From Tolypeutes matacus (taxonomy: Eukaryota > Chordata > Mammalia > Cingulata > Chlamyphoridae), in assembly GCA_026826555.1 (NCBI GenBank), contig JAKSZT010054569.1, positions 3,524,258-3,588,257 of the forward strand: DNA of 64,000 nucleotides, read 5' to 3'. The stretch's first letter is position 1; the number at the start of each line of letters is the position of its first letter. Under the pieces are notes generated by a model that did no database searches, was not told the DNA's origin, and saw nothing but the letters and a program-made list of their open reading frames with translations. Below, one piece after another: positions 28,646 to 41,130 of this stretch. A program made the position numbers and the translations under genes.

Positions 28646-29984
28646 GGAAAGAAAAATAGAGCCGGGAATTCGAAGCTTTCCCGGGGCTCTATATAAAGCG
28701 CAGGCGTTTCCTGGACGGCTGGCGGCATCTGGTCGCCCCAATGGCCCCAAGATACGGTAATCCCAAACAATACTCGGGGTCATTGTTTACGACCATAAAA
28801 CACATTATGTCCTAAGCGCCATCCCCAAGGACGCGCTCAGCGAGGGGAGGCGGGCCGAAGACTCCTCGCACCGCCGTCACCGCGCGCCAAGCAGAGTCCC
28901 CAGCTCCGCGGGCCCGGGTGGGGTTGGGGCGGGTGGACGCACGCCGCCCGTGGGTGCTGGGTGGTGTTTTTTTTAAAACCCCTGCTTGTCCTGCCTGGGT
29001 GTTTACGCGCCTCTCCCAGCAGGACCGAGTAAATGCAGTGCTTTGACGCAAAACGGATCAGCCCGGTCCCCAGCGGCGGCAGCAAGCTCAGAGTGGGGGC
29101 GGGGGGGGTGTGCAAAAGAAGAAAGCGTGACACGTTCCGGTCGCCTCTCCGCCCCCTCCCCGCGCCCAATGCCCCGGGCGCAAGGAAGGCAGGCCAGGCG
29201 GGCCCCGAGGCGCCCTAGCGAGATCTTGGGGGGCTGCAAGGGGAGGGGCGCCCCGTGCGCCCAGCGCCGTCCCCCGCGCAGCCGCGTGGCGGGGCAGCGT
29301 GAACAGACGCACTTTTGGTTTTCCTTTGGGCGGCAGCGGCTGCCCCGCCCTCCCCCACCCAGCGCTCGAAAATCCGGGTGCTTCTGGGTCTTTCCCACTC
29401 GATCCTTCCAGTAATGCGGGGTGGAAAGGGGGTGGGGAGAGGGGAGCGGGAGCTTCCTCCGTGGCCTCCGCCACCCCGGGCGCGCCCAGGCCCCGAGTTG
29501 GCGCCACCCGGAGGGGGCGTGCGAGCGCATCCTCGCGCCCTCGCCCTCCCCCGCCTTGCCCTCACCCCTGGCCCTGTCCTTTCTTGTGGGTTCCCGTAAA
29601 GCCCAGCAGCCCCGAGACGTCTGCAGAACATCACGGAATCTGTGCTGCTGCAAGTCGGCAGCCTCTCCTTGGTGCTCCCGGGCCTGCCCCAGAGCGCTTT
29701 GATCCCGGCCTTCCCCTGCTCCAGAACCTGCGCTGGCTCTCACTGCCCGCCGGGAAGCCTCCGTTTTGCAGTCCGTCTTTACTCCGACCGCGGGACACAC
29801 AGTCCCTGCCGCAGGACTGACCACCTGGACCGGCTGCTTCCTCGGCTGGGCCTCTATGCCAAACCGAGAACGCCATCTCCAAGCCCGGCCTACTGCGCCC
29901 TCCGTCGGGAGTCACTGCAGGATCGCTCAGTTAGAAAGAGGCCTTGAGCTGCCTGGAATAACAGATGCCAAGGAAAACAGAGCC

Positions 29985-30225
29985 TAGCGTTTACTGCGCG
30001 TTTCCCAGGAGGCAGATACCGTGCGGATTGTTGTACAGGCCTTGTCTCATTTAGTCCTCACAACAGACACACGAGGTGGACGGTATCTCCCGGTGGCAGG
30101 TGAAGAAAGAGAAATTACGTAGCTTGTCCCGGGCAACTGGTTACGGTGGATTAGCGACCCAGTGGATTAGCGACCCAGTTGGGAGTTCAGCTGGCCGGGT
30201 CTGACTCCAGGCCCTCCTCCTCTTA
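29985..30225 (-). repeat. MIR SINE relic with a 16-bp internal tandem duplication
   Basis: 'gcgtttactgcgcgtttccc', 'ctcatttagtcctcacaaca' and the tRNA side are reverse MIR. The 16-mer GTGGATTAGCGACCCA is present twice in tandem (30146-30161, 30162-30177). Confidence 0.75.
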
Positions 30226-30624
30226 TCAGGATGTGGAATTCCCTGCCTCCTGCTGAGAGGTCTTTGTTTCTCTCCAACTGGCCTGAAAGTATGGACTTCA
30301 TTGGGCTCCTGGCTTTGACCTACACTCAGAGGTGCCCCTTAATTCTCTGTTGCATACAGTTCCAGCACCATCCCTCAGTTCAAATGCAGGTGATGTCAAG
30401 CCAGGGAAGGGAAGGAGAGGGATGGGGAGAGATGGGTGGTTTGGGCAGTCTTTGCCACTGCCTCTCTGTGTCTCCAGGACCCACCGGCCACACCTTTGCC
30501 AGTTTCCTCATTTGTCTGTCCAGCCCAATGTTTGATCCCTGAAAGTGACACCAAGAAATGACTTGACGCCCAGAGTGGCTGTGAACCCCCCTTTCCCCGG
30601 GCTGCTGCACTGGGCACGCATCTG

Positions 30625-30845
30625 AGTGCTGGGCATTCATAAAGTCCTTTCACAGACACGGTCTCCCTTGTCCTCACCCATGACAATCCTGCAAGGGATG
30701 TGGACACCTGTCCGGGTGACTCTCAAAGAGGGCTAAGGGACAGACTGGCAAAGCAACCTGCTCAAGACTTCCCAGCCCATGGGTGTCGAAACCTGAACTC
30801 AAACCCAGCCCTCTGCCCATTACCCAGGCTCCCAGCCTCGAAAGG
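30625..30845 (-). repeat. MIR SINE relic
   Basis: 'gtcctcacccatgacaatcc' and 'aaacctgaactcaaaccca' fit reverse MIR. Confidence 0.6.
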
Positions 30846-31813
30846 TCAGAAGCAAACTCCACGTGCTGACAAACTGCCCTCTAGGCCTCATGCCTGGACG
30901 TGGCTGCCATCATTTCTCCGTAGTAAGCCGTACACTTGGGTGATGGTTTAATGTTTCTGAAAGCTGGATGCAGCATACAATCAATGACGACTGTGGAAGT
31001 GTTTCTGTTTGTCCACAGACCTGTGGCTTCACCAGGGGTCCATCAGGAAACATGCTTCACCCCACATGGGTCAGAGGAAGGGCTTTTAATGGAGAAGCTT
31101 TTTGTAGAGGTGCGGGCAGGGTCCAGGGAGCATCGAGGGATGTTGGGGCACCCAGAGTCTGGCAACAGCTGGAAACCATGACCAGCTCTAGGGTTGAAAG
31201 GAAAAGGGGAGGAAACAGCGTCCAGAGCCTAATGAGATCTAGGACCACGGGACACGGGCCATCTGGGGCTGCAGGTGTGGGGAGAAGTAGCTACTGCCAG
31301 AGACGCTGCACTAGAGAAGGGAAGAAGCCCGGAAGGGAGCCTGACCTCTCTACCTCCCGCTCCAGCTCCTGCCAAAGGGCAGGGGGCCCAATCAAAGCGG
31401 TTCCGCCAGGTGGGGGTGGGGGGCGCACAGAAAAGGGCAAAGAAGGGTGGCTGGTGGAAGGGGGGGCAGGGGAGGAGGGCACTTGGCAGGCGGGCTGACC
31501 AGCAGGGCTGTGCTGGAACCCACCCTGCATCTTATCATCACCAGCCCTGCAAGATGGGGCCCAACAGCCCTCAGTGCGTCTCCCACCTTGCTCCCTGCCA
31601 GGAGAGGGGGGCTGAGCCTAGCTTTTTCAAACCACACCCCCTGTTCCTTTAAGCATTGCGGATACACTGAGCTATTAATCCAGCTGCATCAGATCCCTCA
31701 GGTGTGAGGCCAGAAAAAAAAGGCGGGGAACCATTGGCCCAGCGGGAGGGATCTCTTCGGGGCTGCAGAAGCTATCGGCCTTCCTCTCCTGCCGCTGCAC
31801 ACGACCTTTTAGG
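30846..31813. other. Intergenic, nothing recognised
   Basis: Moderately GC-rich unique sequence. Open frames lack motifs. Confidence 0.6.
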
Positions 31814-31906
31814 TTTGTTTTTTTTACCAGAAGGTCTGGGGGATCGAACCCAGGTCCCTTCGTATGGGAGGCGGATGCCCAACCATTTGAGCCACATCTG
31901 CCCCCA
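31814..31906 (-). repeat. Monomeric tRNA-derived SINE (DAS-like)
   Basis: On the minus strand it starts GGGGGCAGATGTGGCTCAAA (box A) and has box B GGTTCGATCCC, then GGTAAAAAAAAC. It matches the head unit of the dimeric SINEs at 46668 and 53042 almost base for base, but lacks the second unit. Confidence 0.85.
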
Positions 31907-32039
31907 CATGATGTGCTTTAAATTCCAGCTTAAGTATTCTGAGCTGTGCCTGTACCTTCCCCCAACGTGATCCCCCCTTCATGCAACAGAAGAAACGAAA
32001 ACAAGGAAGTCAAGAAATGACCACACTCTAGGCGGTCAT

Positions 32040-32215
32040 AACACTCAAATTAAAACTGAATGTTCTCCATCTGGGTGATGATGACACGTGTACACCCAAA
32101 TGAGGAAAAAAAAAATCAAACTGTATTATTAAAATTAGGACATTTGATTCACTTTGTGTGTTATCCCTCAATTAAAAAACAACAAACAAGCAAAGAACAG
32201 CAACAACTTTTTGTT
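32040..32215 (+). repeat. L1 3'-end relic
   Basis: 'ccatctgggtgatgatgaca', then 'gacatttgattcactttgtg' and 'ccctcaattaaaaaac' is the usual 3' terminus text of older mammalian L1 elements. Confidence 0.6.
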
Positions 32216-35034
32216 GCCCAAGACTGCACTTAGAGGAGCTTGCGGTTGGTGCAGAGTTTACAGAAAGCACAAGCCAGCCAGGGCTCTCTGTACAGGGCCA
32301 CTGGCAGTCACTGCCTTAGGGTAGGACTTGGGGGCAGGAAGAAGGGACTTCCCATAACCAGGTTTAAGCCAGATACATTCCAGAGATAAAGTGACCAGTG
32401 CTATTATTCAGAAACATCTGTGAGTCAGAACAGAAGTTACCCTGGTAGGAATGCTTGTTGGGTCCCCAGGGGAGGAACAGGGCACCTTCCCTCGCTTCCC
32501 TTTCTCGTTGTAAGATCTGTGAGCCCACGCCTTGGCTTCCTGCTTCCTGCTCCACGCCCAGGAGGCTCCAGGCCCCCTCTAGGACCTCCCAGCCATTCCT
32601 CAGCACAAGAAGGCAAAGGCGTGGAAGGGCCCTGCCCTCTGGCAGTTTACAATCTAGCTGCAAAGGATAAAGAGTGGCACACACGGGCCACACAGGTTCT
32701 CCCTACCCATGAGCTCTATCACACCCGAGCCAGGCCTGGCCAAACAGGACAGGCCGCTTCCCTGGCTACAGCCGTCAGTTCCGGGTTGTACATAGGGCAG
32801 CCCTAAGGTCCATGAGAGCCAGACCTGAGGCTTTGGCTGAAACCTTTGGGAAACACACACTCTCTTTCCACTGGGAGACCAAGGTCTTTACCACAGGCTG
32901 CCTGGAAGAGAGCCCACCCGGGGGGAGGCACAGCCAAGCACCCCGTTTCCGATACCAGCCTTCACCTGGACCGAGGTGTGCCTCAAGTGGTCGTATCCCT
33001 GGGCTTTCCAGGGATATGGATCCAGAAATTTCCCTTTTGTTTAAGCCAGTTTTGAGTTGGGTCTCTGTCACTTGCAACTGAAAGGGTCTACATGAATGCA
33101 CCAAGGTTTGCTAGACATTTCAAGGAAGACAGGTTTTAAAAAGTACCTCTCTTCAAAGTGTTTGGTGAGGGATGAGACAGACCCTCCAGTACCTTTAAAA
33201 TGAGTCAGAACACATGCCCACCCCAAGGCAGCCTCCGTGTCTCTGTTAGTGCAGAGGGTGAGAACCTGTCTGATCAAGCGCATCAGAAAACGCGTCATGG
33301 AGGTGAGGAAGGTGGAATTGGCCTCAGGAGTCCAATAGGTGGGGAAGTTGCAGACCAGACGGCTTTAGGAAAGGCCCAGATTCTGGAAGGTGTAGGTATG
33401 CATAGCAAGAATAATTTGATCAGATTGGCTGAGACAGGGGAGGGTGTAAAATTGTCTGGGTGGGGGGCAGGTGCTGAGCTGTCTCCAAACGCCTGAAGGT
33501 ATTCTCTGTGGGAACAGAGTCGGGCTTATTGGGTATGGCCCCAAAGGGCAAGGCTAAGGCCAAAGGTGGATGCTGGCATTGGGGGAAGAAAGATTTGACC
33601 TCGGTTGCGGGAAGACGGCACTGCCTGAAAATACCACGAGAAGCCCCCAGGAGATGTTCGCAAAGAGGTTGGAGCTGTGGGGCAAGTGTTTAAAAGGGGA
33701 TGGAGAGACCAGATGGGAACCTGAATCATCTGACCCTTAAAATTCTGTGTTTTGTGCCAGGCATGAGACTCTATTGTGGAAGACCTTGGAAAGGTTTGGA
33801 TTTAATTCCAAAGGCAAAGGCTAATACATCCCAACTTTAAAAGCACTGTGACCTCTGGGGAGAGCGAGGAGGAAGCAGGAGTGGCAGCGGGGGGTCAGAG
33901 CTTCACCTGTGTATGTGAGTTTCTTCTATAAATATACACTTTCTTTCTTTTAAACTTTATTTCTTTTAAAAAGACACAATTTGGGAATTTTTAATATGGA
34001 TCAGATCTGGGATGATGCCCAGGAATTGTTTTTAATTTTGCTATGTGGGATTTTGTTTATGTGAGATATTATCCATATTTTTCAGAGCTTCGTACTGAGA
34101 ACATAGGGATGAAATGACATGATGCTTGGAGTTTAATTTTAAATACGTCAGCAAGAAAAGGGAGGTAGATTATACACACACGTGTATACATATGCACACA
34201 TGTACATATGTGTGTGTTCTGTTGTATGTGTAGCAAATAATGTTGAGCAAAAGAAGCCAGGTACAAAATAATACTTATTGTATCGATTGTTCCCATTATA
34301 TGAAATGTTTCAATGGCAAACCTGATCTATGGTAGAAGCCAGAATACTGATTGGCCTCCTAAGGGGCCAGGTAGAGACCCAAAGGGCATGAAGTTCTCCG
34401 GGGCAGGCCGTATAATCCAAGGGCATAGGTAAGGGACGGCAGACTGAAGCTGAAGCCAGAGTGAGCCCAGCACCCTGGTGGCAGGATAGAGGATGGCTGG
34501 GACTGGGCCAGCCCAGGGTGGAGGCTGAGGCTGAGGCTGCCTCTGCAGCCCAGGAGAGAGGTAGGAGGGGCTAAAGTGGGGCCAGGTGATGGGAAGGCAG
34601 TGCCCCCCCCACCCCCAGCTCTCCCGGGCGTGCTCAGATGGAAGGCAGACCTCCTGCAGACTCAGCCAGACACCTAAGTACCACCCCCAAGGCACGGCCG
34701 GGGGCTGCCAGGGCCTGTACTGAGCAGCATCCCCGACCCCGGGCAGCCCAGCTGCAGTAAGGCACCGGGCACGTGGGCTGCCGCGTGGGGCCGGCACACC
34801 GGGGTTGCCTTCTGACTACACCCCACACCTCTAAGGGCGCACAGAGCTGGGGAGTGGCTACCCCAGCTTGTCTTATCTTCACAAGGGAGCACAAGCGCCA
34901 TTTCCTGCCCAGGACACGTGAGCACTTGAGAGGGTAGGGGGTGTCCCTGGAAAGAAGGAAGCCAGGGGAGGAAGGAAGGAAGGGACCCCGCTCGTTTTTC
35001 TTTTGAGGCAGGCAGCTGTGATGTTTCCGGAAAC
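32216..35034. other. Intergenic, no gene recognised
   Basis: It contains two AP-1 heptamers in a shared 12-mer TGAGTCAGAACA (32421, 33201), and a TA/CA-rich old-repeat-like stretch at 33930-34320. No coding signal is seen. Confidence 0.55.
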
Positions 35035-35300
35035 AGCCCAGGTTCTGCAGGCAAAAGACCAGGCTTTGATTACTGCTCTGCCCCTCAGAGCTGCCTGGCC
35101 TTGGAGAAAGTCACTTCAATTCCTTATGCCTCGATGTACTCACTCGCAGAGGGGGCTGAGAATGCTGACTCTGTGCATAGCTCAGTGCCTCAGAGAGGGC
35201 CATGGGCTCAGACCAAAGAGGCCTGGGTTCGAGGCCTGGCTTGACAGCCGGGGGACCCTGGGCAGTAACTGGACCCTGCTGAGCCGTGCTTTCCTCCCAT
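35035..35300 (+). repeat. Two MIR SINE relics in tandem
   Basis: 35035-35155 has 'accaggctttgattactgct' and 'ggagaaagtcacttcaattc'. 35195-35300 has 'gcctgggttcgaggcctggc' and 'gggaccctgggcagtaact'. Confidence 0.65.
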
Positions 35301-35814
35301 GGGATGCGACGCTGATAGGAACACCTAGACTGGAGCCCTAGCGGGGATGAAGCCACAGCTCTCCAGCCACTGTTATTTCTTCATGCTCTGCCCAATTCCC
35401 AGAAAGATTTCTGGGGCCATGGGGGAGGTTCAGTGACAACCCGAGAAGGGCGAGGCACATGGTAGGGGCCCAGAAGTGGTGCATTCCTTTCTCTGCCTGC
35501 TTCGCAGGGCTGTGGCGAGGCGCAAGTGGGAAAATATCTCTGAAGGTGTCATGCAAGCTGGGAAATTCGTCCACATGAGGGCTGGAGGAAGTGGGATGGA
35601 AAGGAAAGGCCCGGGGAAGCAGCGGTAGGAACGGCCGCCCAGCCTCGCCGTGAAGGAAGAGGTTGGGTTCTTGGAGCTTACCAGCTAGGGGTCCTGGGGA
35701 AGTAATTTCTCCACCCCCCACCCCCACCCCCAGCTGGTTGCCCCTTAAGCTTTGGTACCAGGAGCATAAAGGGACTCCAGAAGGAGCAGTGTCTACAGGG
35801 CTTGGAAGGAACCT

Positions 35815-35960
35815 GAGAGCTCATTTGGTACATTATGCAAATGGAGAAACTGAGGCCTGGTGAGAGACATGGGCTTGTCTCCAGTCACCCAGAGGCCAGA
35901 GGCAGAGCTGGGAGCAGAGTCCGGCTTCCTGATGCCAAGTGCAGGGCGCTTGTTTCCACT
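35815..35960 (-). repeat. MIR SINE relic
   Basis: 'gcaaatggagaaactgaggc' followed by 'cagagctgggagcagagtcc' is reverse MIR. Confidence 0.75.
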
Positions 35961-36424
35961 GCCCCACGGACCCCAGAGTCTGGTGCGCTTCTCTCACTCG
36001 GATCTGGGGCACCCGGAAGGAGGAGCCTCATTTCCCAGGGTGAATTCTGTGCAGAAAGGCCGGGGGTGGTCTGGCCCCCTCCCCTGGGAAGTGTGCCTGG
36101 GGCTCCGCCCTGGTGGACGTGCCCAGGGGCACCTTAGCCAGTGAACACAAACCACAGCGGAGAGCAAACACAGCGCCTTTTTATGAGGGACGTGGATTAC
36201 AGTGCCGGGCTGGACATTTGTTTATTATCACATCCGTTTCTTTTCATTAACAGAAGGCAAACACTCCCCACCCCAGTAACTGGAGGGCACCAGAAGATGG
36301 GTGTACTCTCACCCTCCTTACCTGGGCCTTCCACTGTATCCAGCGCAGGCATGGGTAGCAGAGATTCAAGTCTGACCTATGGGAGAACTTCCCACGCCAT
36401 CAGGATCCAGTTGCTGATAAATCA

Positions 36425-36640
36425 GGTTGAAAGCTGTGTGATGTGGGATTGGGAGTCAAACAGATCTGGTCCTGTTCCTTGCTTTGCCTCTTGACTTTGG
36501 GCAAGAGACTTAACCCCCCGCCCCCCGAGCCTCAGTTTCTTCACCTGCCAAATGTTAGAGGGTGAGAGGATGAAATCATCTGTGTCAAAAGCAGCTACCC
36601 CAGTGCCTGGTGCGCGGCACGCAGTGAGTGGTCCCTACAG
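36425..36640 (+). repeat. MIR SINE relic
   Basis: 'gagtcaaacagatctggtcc', 'gcctcagtttcttcacctgc' and 'cagtgcctggtgcgcggcac' give the full sense order. Confidence 0.85.
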
Positions 36641-37764
36641 CTGTTTCTAACAGGAAGGGCAGCCTTGTGTCTGCAGATGAAACTTTTGTGTGAAAGGCTC
36701 TTGATACAAGGTGGGCTCTGAGGCTGCTTTGCCCCTTCCGGGGTCTTCACGACAGGAGCGGATAACGACCCAGGTGTGGCCTTTTCTGGCTACCCGCTGC
36801 TCCTCGCAGCTTTCAAAAGCGAGCCCTCCTTCCCAGGCAGCAGTAATCCTCAGCCGCCCCCCTTTTTCCCCGGGGACACCCCTTCAGGCCCTTCCCTTTC
36901 TCCCACCAGCCACATCTCGCCCTAGTGAGGTCCAGCTAGTCTGTCTCTCACCCCCATTTCATAAAATCCAGTTTCTCCGAGATGGTTTGTTTCTAGCAAA
37001 GCTGGGAGGGATTTAGCCTAGCCCTTCAGCAAAAAGGCTTCCAGAAGAGTCACGTTCGGAGGCAGCAGCGTTACCTGCCCAGGGAGGGCAGGGCCGCCTT
37101 GAGCCCAAGATTGGGGTGATGGCTGAGCCCCCAGGGGCTGGTCCTCCGGGGCAGGGCAGCGGAAATGCTCCTTCCTGGCCTGGCTTCCTCCCCTTGAGGG
37201 CCCCCAGGGCCCGAGCCGCAGGCCCAGCCATCAGGGGCCCCAGAGGCCCCGGGCCCCTGGGAGGAGGCCGTCGCCCACAACCTCACACTTGCTGTCTGCG
37301 GTTTGGGGGAGGGACGTCTAATTTTCCAGATTCTTGTATCTCATCCTGTGGTGGAGAGTATGTTACCATCAGCCAAAGGCTGAGCAACAAGCCCGAGGGT
37401 GGACAGCGAAGGCAGTGAGCTCAGCCCCTGGGCTTGACCACAACGGATTGTGAGAGCTGGGAGATACCCCCAGAACCACAAAGAGCAGCATTTCCTGAAG
37501 GGGCACCCACGTTTTGCTACTCAAACTGGGTGTAAAGATGGTAATCCACGAAAGGACTCTCTTTTCAAATAAATTTGGAAAATCCCGGGTTAAAGGGGCT
37601 ACTTGGCTCGGGGCTTCTCAGATCCTTGAATATGCCTTTGTGCCATAAGGGGGGAACCAGCTTTGGACTAATAGATTTCTTACTATCCCAGCAATGGGAG
37701 AACTTGTAGCACTGATATAAAGGCAGTAGCCACCGGAGGTTCCGAAGGGGGGGAGAGGAAAGAA
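36641..37764. other. Intergenic, nothing recognised
   Basis: GC-moderate unique sequence without coding or repeat signal that I can name. Confidence 0.55.
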
Positions 37765-38060
37765 CAGGTGCAACACGGGGGCATTTTGGGGGACATTGGA
37801 ATTGTCCTGTATGGCATTGCAATGATGGCTACAGGCCAACATACATTTTGTCAAAACCTATAAAATTGTGTGGTACAGAGTGTAAACTATAGTCCATGGT
37901 TAGTAGCAGTGCTTCAGTGTGTGTTCATCACTTGTAACAAATGTACCACACTAACGAAAGGTGTTGTTAATGGGGGAAATGTGGGAGGGGGAGGGAGTGG
38001 AGTATATGGGGATCCCCTATATTTTTGATGAAACATTTATGTAATCTAAAATTTCTTTTT
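37765..38060 (+). repeat. L1 3' UTR fragment, plus orientation
   Basis: 'tttgtcaaaacctataaaat', 'tgtaaactatagtccatggt' and 'cttgtaacaaatgtacc' recur, diverged, in the 3' UTR of the L1 at 52550-54030. Confidence 0.8.
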
Positions 38061-38440
38061 TTTTTTAACTTTATTTTGTACATTTAATAATTGAAAACAT
38101 AAACAATTAAAAAACTAAACAGTAAACACAGGTGAATGAATAAATACATTTCTCAATTAAATGTACTGGTCAGATATAAAATTTTTTTTGAATCAAACAA
38201 TATGTAACACAATAGATTTGGTGCATAGTAATGCATTCATACAGTATTTGTCCTTTTGTGTCTGGCTTGCTTCGCTCAACATAATGTCCTCCAGGTTCAT
38301 CCATGTTGCCATATGCTTTATGACTTCATTTCTTCTTACAGCTGCATAATATTCCACCGTGTGAATAGACCACAGTTTTATATTATATTATATTTTATAT
38401 TAAAAATATAAAATTAAAAAATATGCCGTTGTGAATTGTG
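38061..38440 (-). repeat. L1 3' UTR fragment, minus orientation
   Basis: 'gtatttgtccttttgtgtct' and 'ggttcatccatgttgccata' are antisense L1 3' text, as at 44300 and 45770. It abuts the preceding plus-oriented fragment tail to tail. Confidence 0.8.
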
Positions 38441-40924
38441 AATATCCAGTGTGGGATTAGGGTGTGCTCCTTTCCCAAAAGCATCTCCTGCCAACAGTGA
38501 TCCAGCCACCCCTCTGGGGTTACAGAGGAGAAACTGAGGCACCAATGAGTCAAGGTCTCCCGACTCCAGGGTCTGTGCAGTTTCCCTGAATCGGGACCAA
38601 CCTGACTCACCCTTTCTCTGATTTGGGTTTTGCATTATCATCAGGGGCAGGGGTCAGCGGGAATGCAGAGCTGATTTATTTAGATGTATTTTATACGCTC
38701 TGAAGGCCAAAACTAGGACCGATGGGGAGAGGCTCCTGTGGAGTTGAATTTCAACCCCTCCCAAGCAAGAACTTTAAAATAACTAGACCTGCCTGGACGC
38801 GGACGGGGCTGGCTCCTGAGGTAGTGAACTTCACCTCGCCGGAGGTGTCCAAGCTGCGGCCAAATGACCATGGGGTGGGCCCCCAAAAGGTGTGTGAGAG
38901 TGACTGTGAGAGAATGCGTTTCTGTTGTTTCGAGCCATCGAGTCGTGGCTGACCTGAGGACGCTGTGGAGGGAGACGAGCCCTGGGTGCCTGAGGAGAGC
39001 CACCCTGAGTGACCCCTGGCGCCTCCCTTGACCTGAGCTGCTCTGCCTGCCACCCCTCGCCCCTCACTGAGCCCTCTGACTCAGCACTGGGACAGCTGTG
39101 CCAGGGAAGGGGGAGCCATGGGGATGCAAGATCCAGTTTAGGAGAAGCAAACGGAGGCAGCTCGGTGGCCGGCGCTTGGCTGCAGCTTCCCAGGGCTCCG
39201 CCGTGGCCACCTGCGAAGAAGCCCCCTTTGGCCTCTTTAGCGGGGAGTCCCCATATAGCAAAGAGCCTGCAACCAGCTCCTGGCCCTCAGCGGCCCAGAC
39301 CATCTCCACTGAGTGACCAGGTGGCTCGTCAGGCAGGTGCCTGAGGAGCTGTGGGCATCGGAGCAGCTTCTGTGTCAACCCAAAGGAGGAGGCCCTGCTG
39401 GGCCCACTCCCGCCCCTGGGTCCCCTGAGGTGTGGCTCCGCGACAGAGATCGGCCCGCCCCGCCACCCCCACCCCACGCAGGGAAGCAGGGCCAGCATGC
39501 ACGGCCACGTACAGCCTGTTCCTCCCTCAGCTACACGCTTGCCCTTTTGCACGCACTCAGGGCCTCTGTGGCAACAACCTCTCTGCCCGGAGACAAGCAA
39601 TAACACGCCCGCCTGCCCGTCTCTTCTTGCCTTTAGTCCCTGGCAAATTAGGGCCAAACCCAAGTTGCAGGGCAAAAGAGGCTCAGTTACTAGGTAAACA
39701 AGGAGGCTGTGGTCGGCCTGTCTCGGCAGTAATCTGGGGAGTCGTGGGGGCAGGAGGGAGAGGGGCTGAAGCCGGTGGCCCCCTCAAAACTACCTGCTGC
39801 CCAAACGCAGGGCCCGCAGCTGTGGGCAGAGCAAGTCTCCGGGCCGCTCTGACCTCAAAGCCAGGAGGCCAGCTGGGCCCATCAGGGCAGCTGCTGCCTT
39901 CCCCCTCAGGGAGCAGAAGGGGCTCTGCCCACCCGGGAGAGCCAAGTCTGAGGCCCGGAGCCCAGGGCCCTGGGAGGAGCCCCAAGCTGGGTGCACCTGT
40001 GCCACCTGGCTGGCTCGCCCAGGGCCCCGCGGCCCTCAGCGCTCTCAGAGGGCTCCCACCTGCCCAGCTTCAGGCTCACCAGGAACCCCACAAGGCCCCG
40101 GGGACCCAGGAATCCAGCCTCAGAGAGCGCCTCTCTTTACTTCTTGGTTTCCCTCTTGGTACTCTTCCGAATTCTCCACAAACCCCGCATACCCATGCAA
40201 AACACAATTTAAGGAGGAAAGGGAATGGGGCCTTCTCCGTACCCCATAACCAGGTCCTTGGGCCCTGTAAATGAAATTTGCTCAGCTGGGGCAGGGTTGG
40301 ACCAAGTCCCCCAAACCCCCCATCCTCGACCGCCTTCTCCCTCCCCCCTCCCTTCAGTGGCCTAATTTCAGGCTCAACCCTGCGCATTTAGGGCTTAATT
40401 AAACTCGTCTTGCTTTCAGAAGAGACGATTTCTGCCCCAGGGAGCTGCTACCGCGCTTTGTGGGAGGGCAGGCCTGAACAGGCTCCCAGGTGAGTCTCTG
40501 CAGGGAGAGAGAACACTGCTTCTTGGAAGCTGCCAGCCGGGAGCCAGGGTGGGCACCGAACCTCGGCCAGGGCACCCTCGGGTGCAGAGGGGCCTCCCGC
40601 CGCCGCTGCGTGTCATGTCCAGGGATGGCAGGTCATACCGTCCAGGTCACACTGTTCCCGGTGCCTGCCCTGCCCTGCCAGCTGCAGCCTCCAGCACCAC
40701 CTGCCCAGTGCCAGCCACGCCCTGGCCTCACCATCCGGGGCTCCTCCTGCAGGGCTGGGACCCCACCCCACGGGCCTCGCCCACCTCCTGGGGCCCAGCA
40801 AGTGGGGTTCTGTGATCCAGGCCCTCAGCTGGGGCACCTGGGGACCACACTCCCCAGCCAAGGACGCCCAGTCCTGCACTGGTTCCAGGAGGGACTCTGG
40901 TGCAGAACCATCTAGAGAAGCGTG
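38441..40924. other. Intergenic, no gene recognised
   Basis: Unique, GC-rich toward the right. Three AP-1 heptamers are present (38546-38552, 38603-38609, 39077-39083). Long frames at about 39430-40270 lack motifs. Confidence 0.55.
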
Positions 40925-41130
40925 TCTCGGAGAGAGACCTGGGCTGGAGACCTGGGTCTGTCCCTTACTTCCTGTGTGCCCTGGAGCAGGTCTTTCCGAG
41001 CCTCAGTTTCCTCACCTCTAATAGGAATAACCTGTAGTAGTAAGAGTGCATATCCCACAGCTTTGATGGAAGGGTTGAAAGAGAAAACATTTTGCAAACT
41101 TAAATAAAAGACTATGCAAATACTAGACCT
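40925..41130 (+). repeat. MIR SINE relic
   Basis: 'ggtctgtcccttacttcctg' then 'gcctcagtttcctcacctct'. Confidence 0.8.

Larger units (their letters stand above)
27961..29984. other. CpG-rich upstream flank of FOSL2, no gene supported
   Basis: It holds MIR relics (28228-28645), a plus-strand TATATAAAG motif at 28690-28698, and a second CpG-rich block at about 28850-29560. Several frames exceed 90 codons on both strands, as expected in GC-rich DNA, and none has a recognisable domain or a splice partner. Confidence 0.6.
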
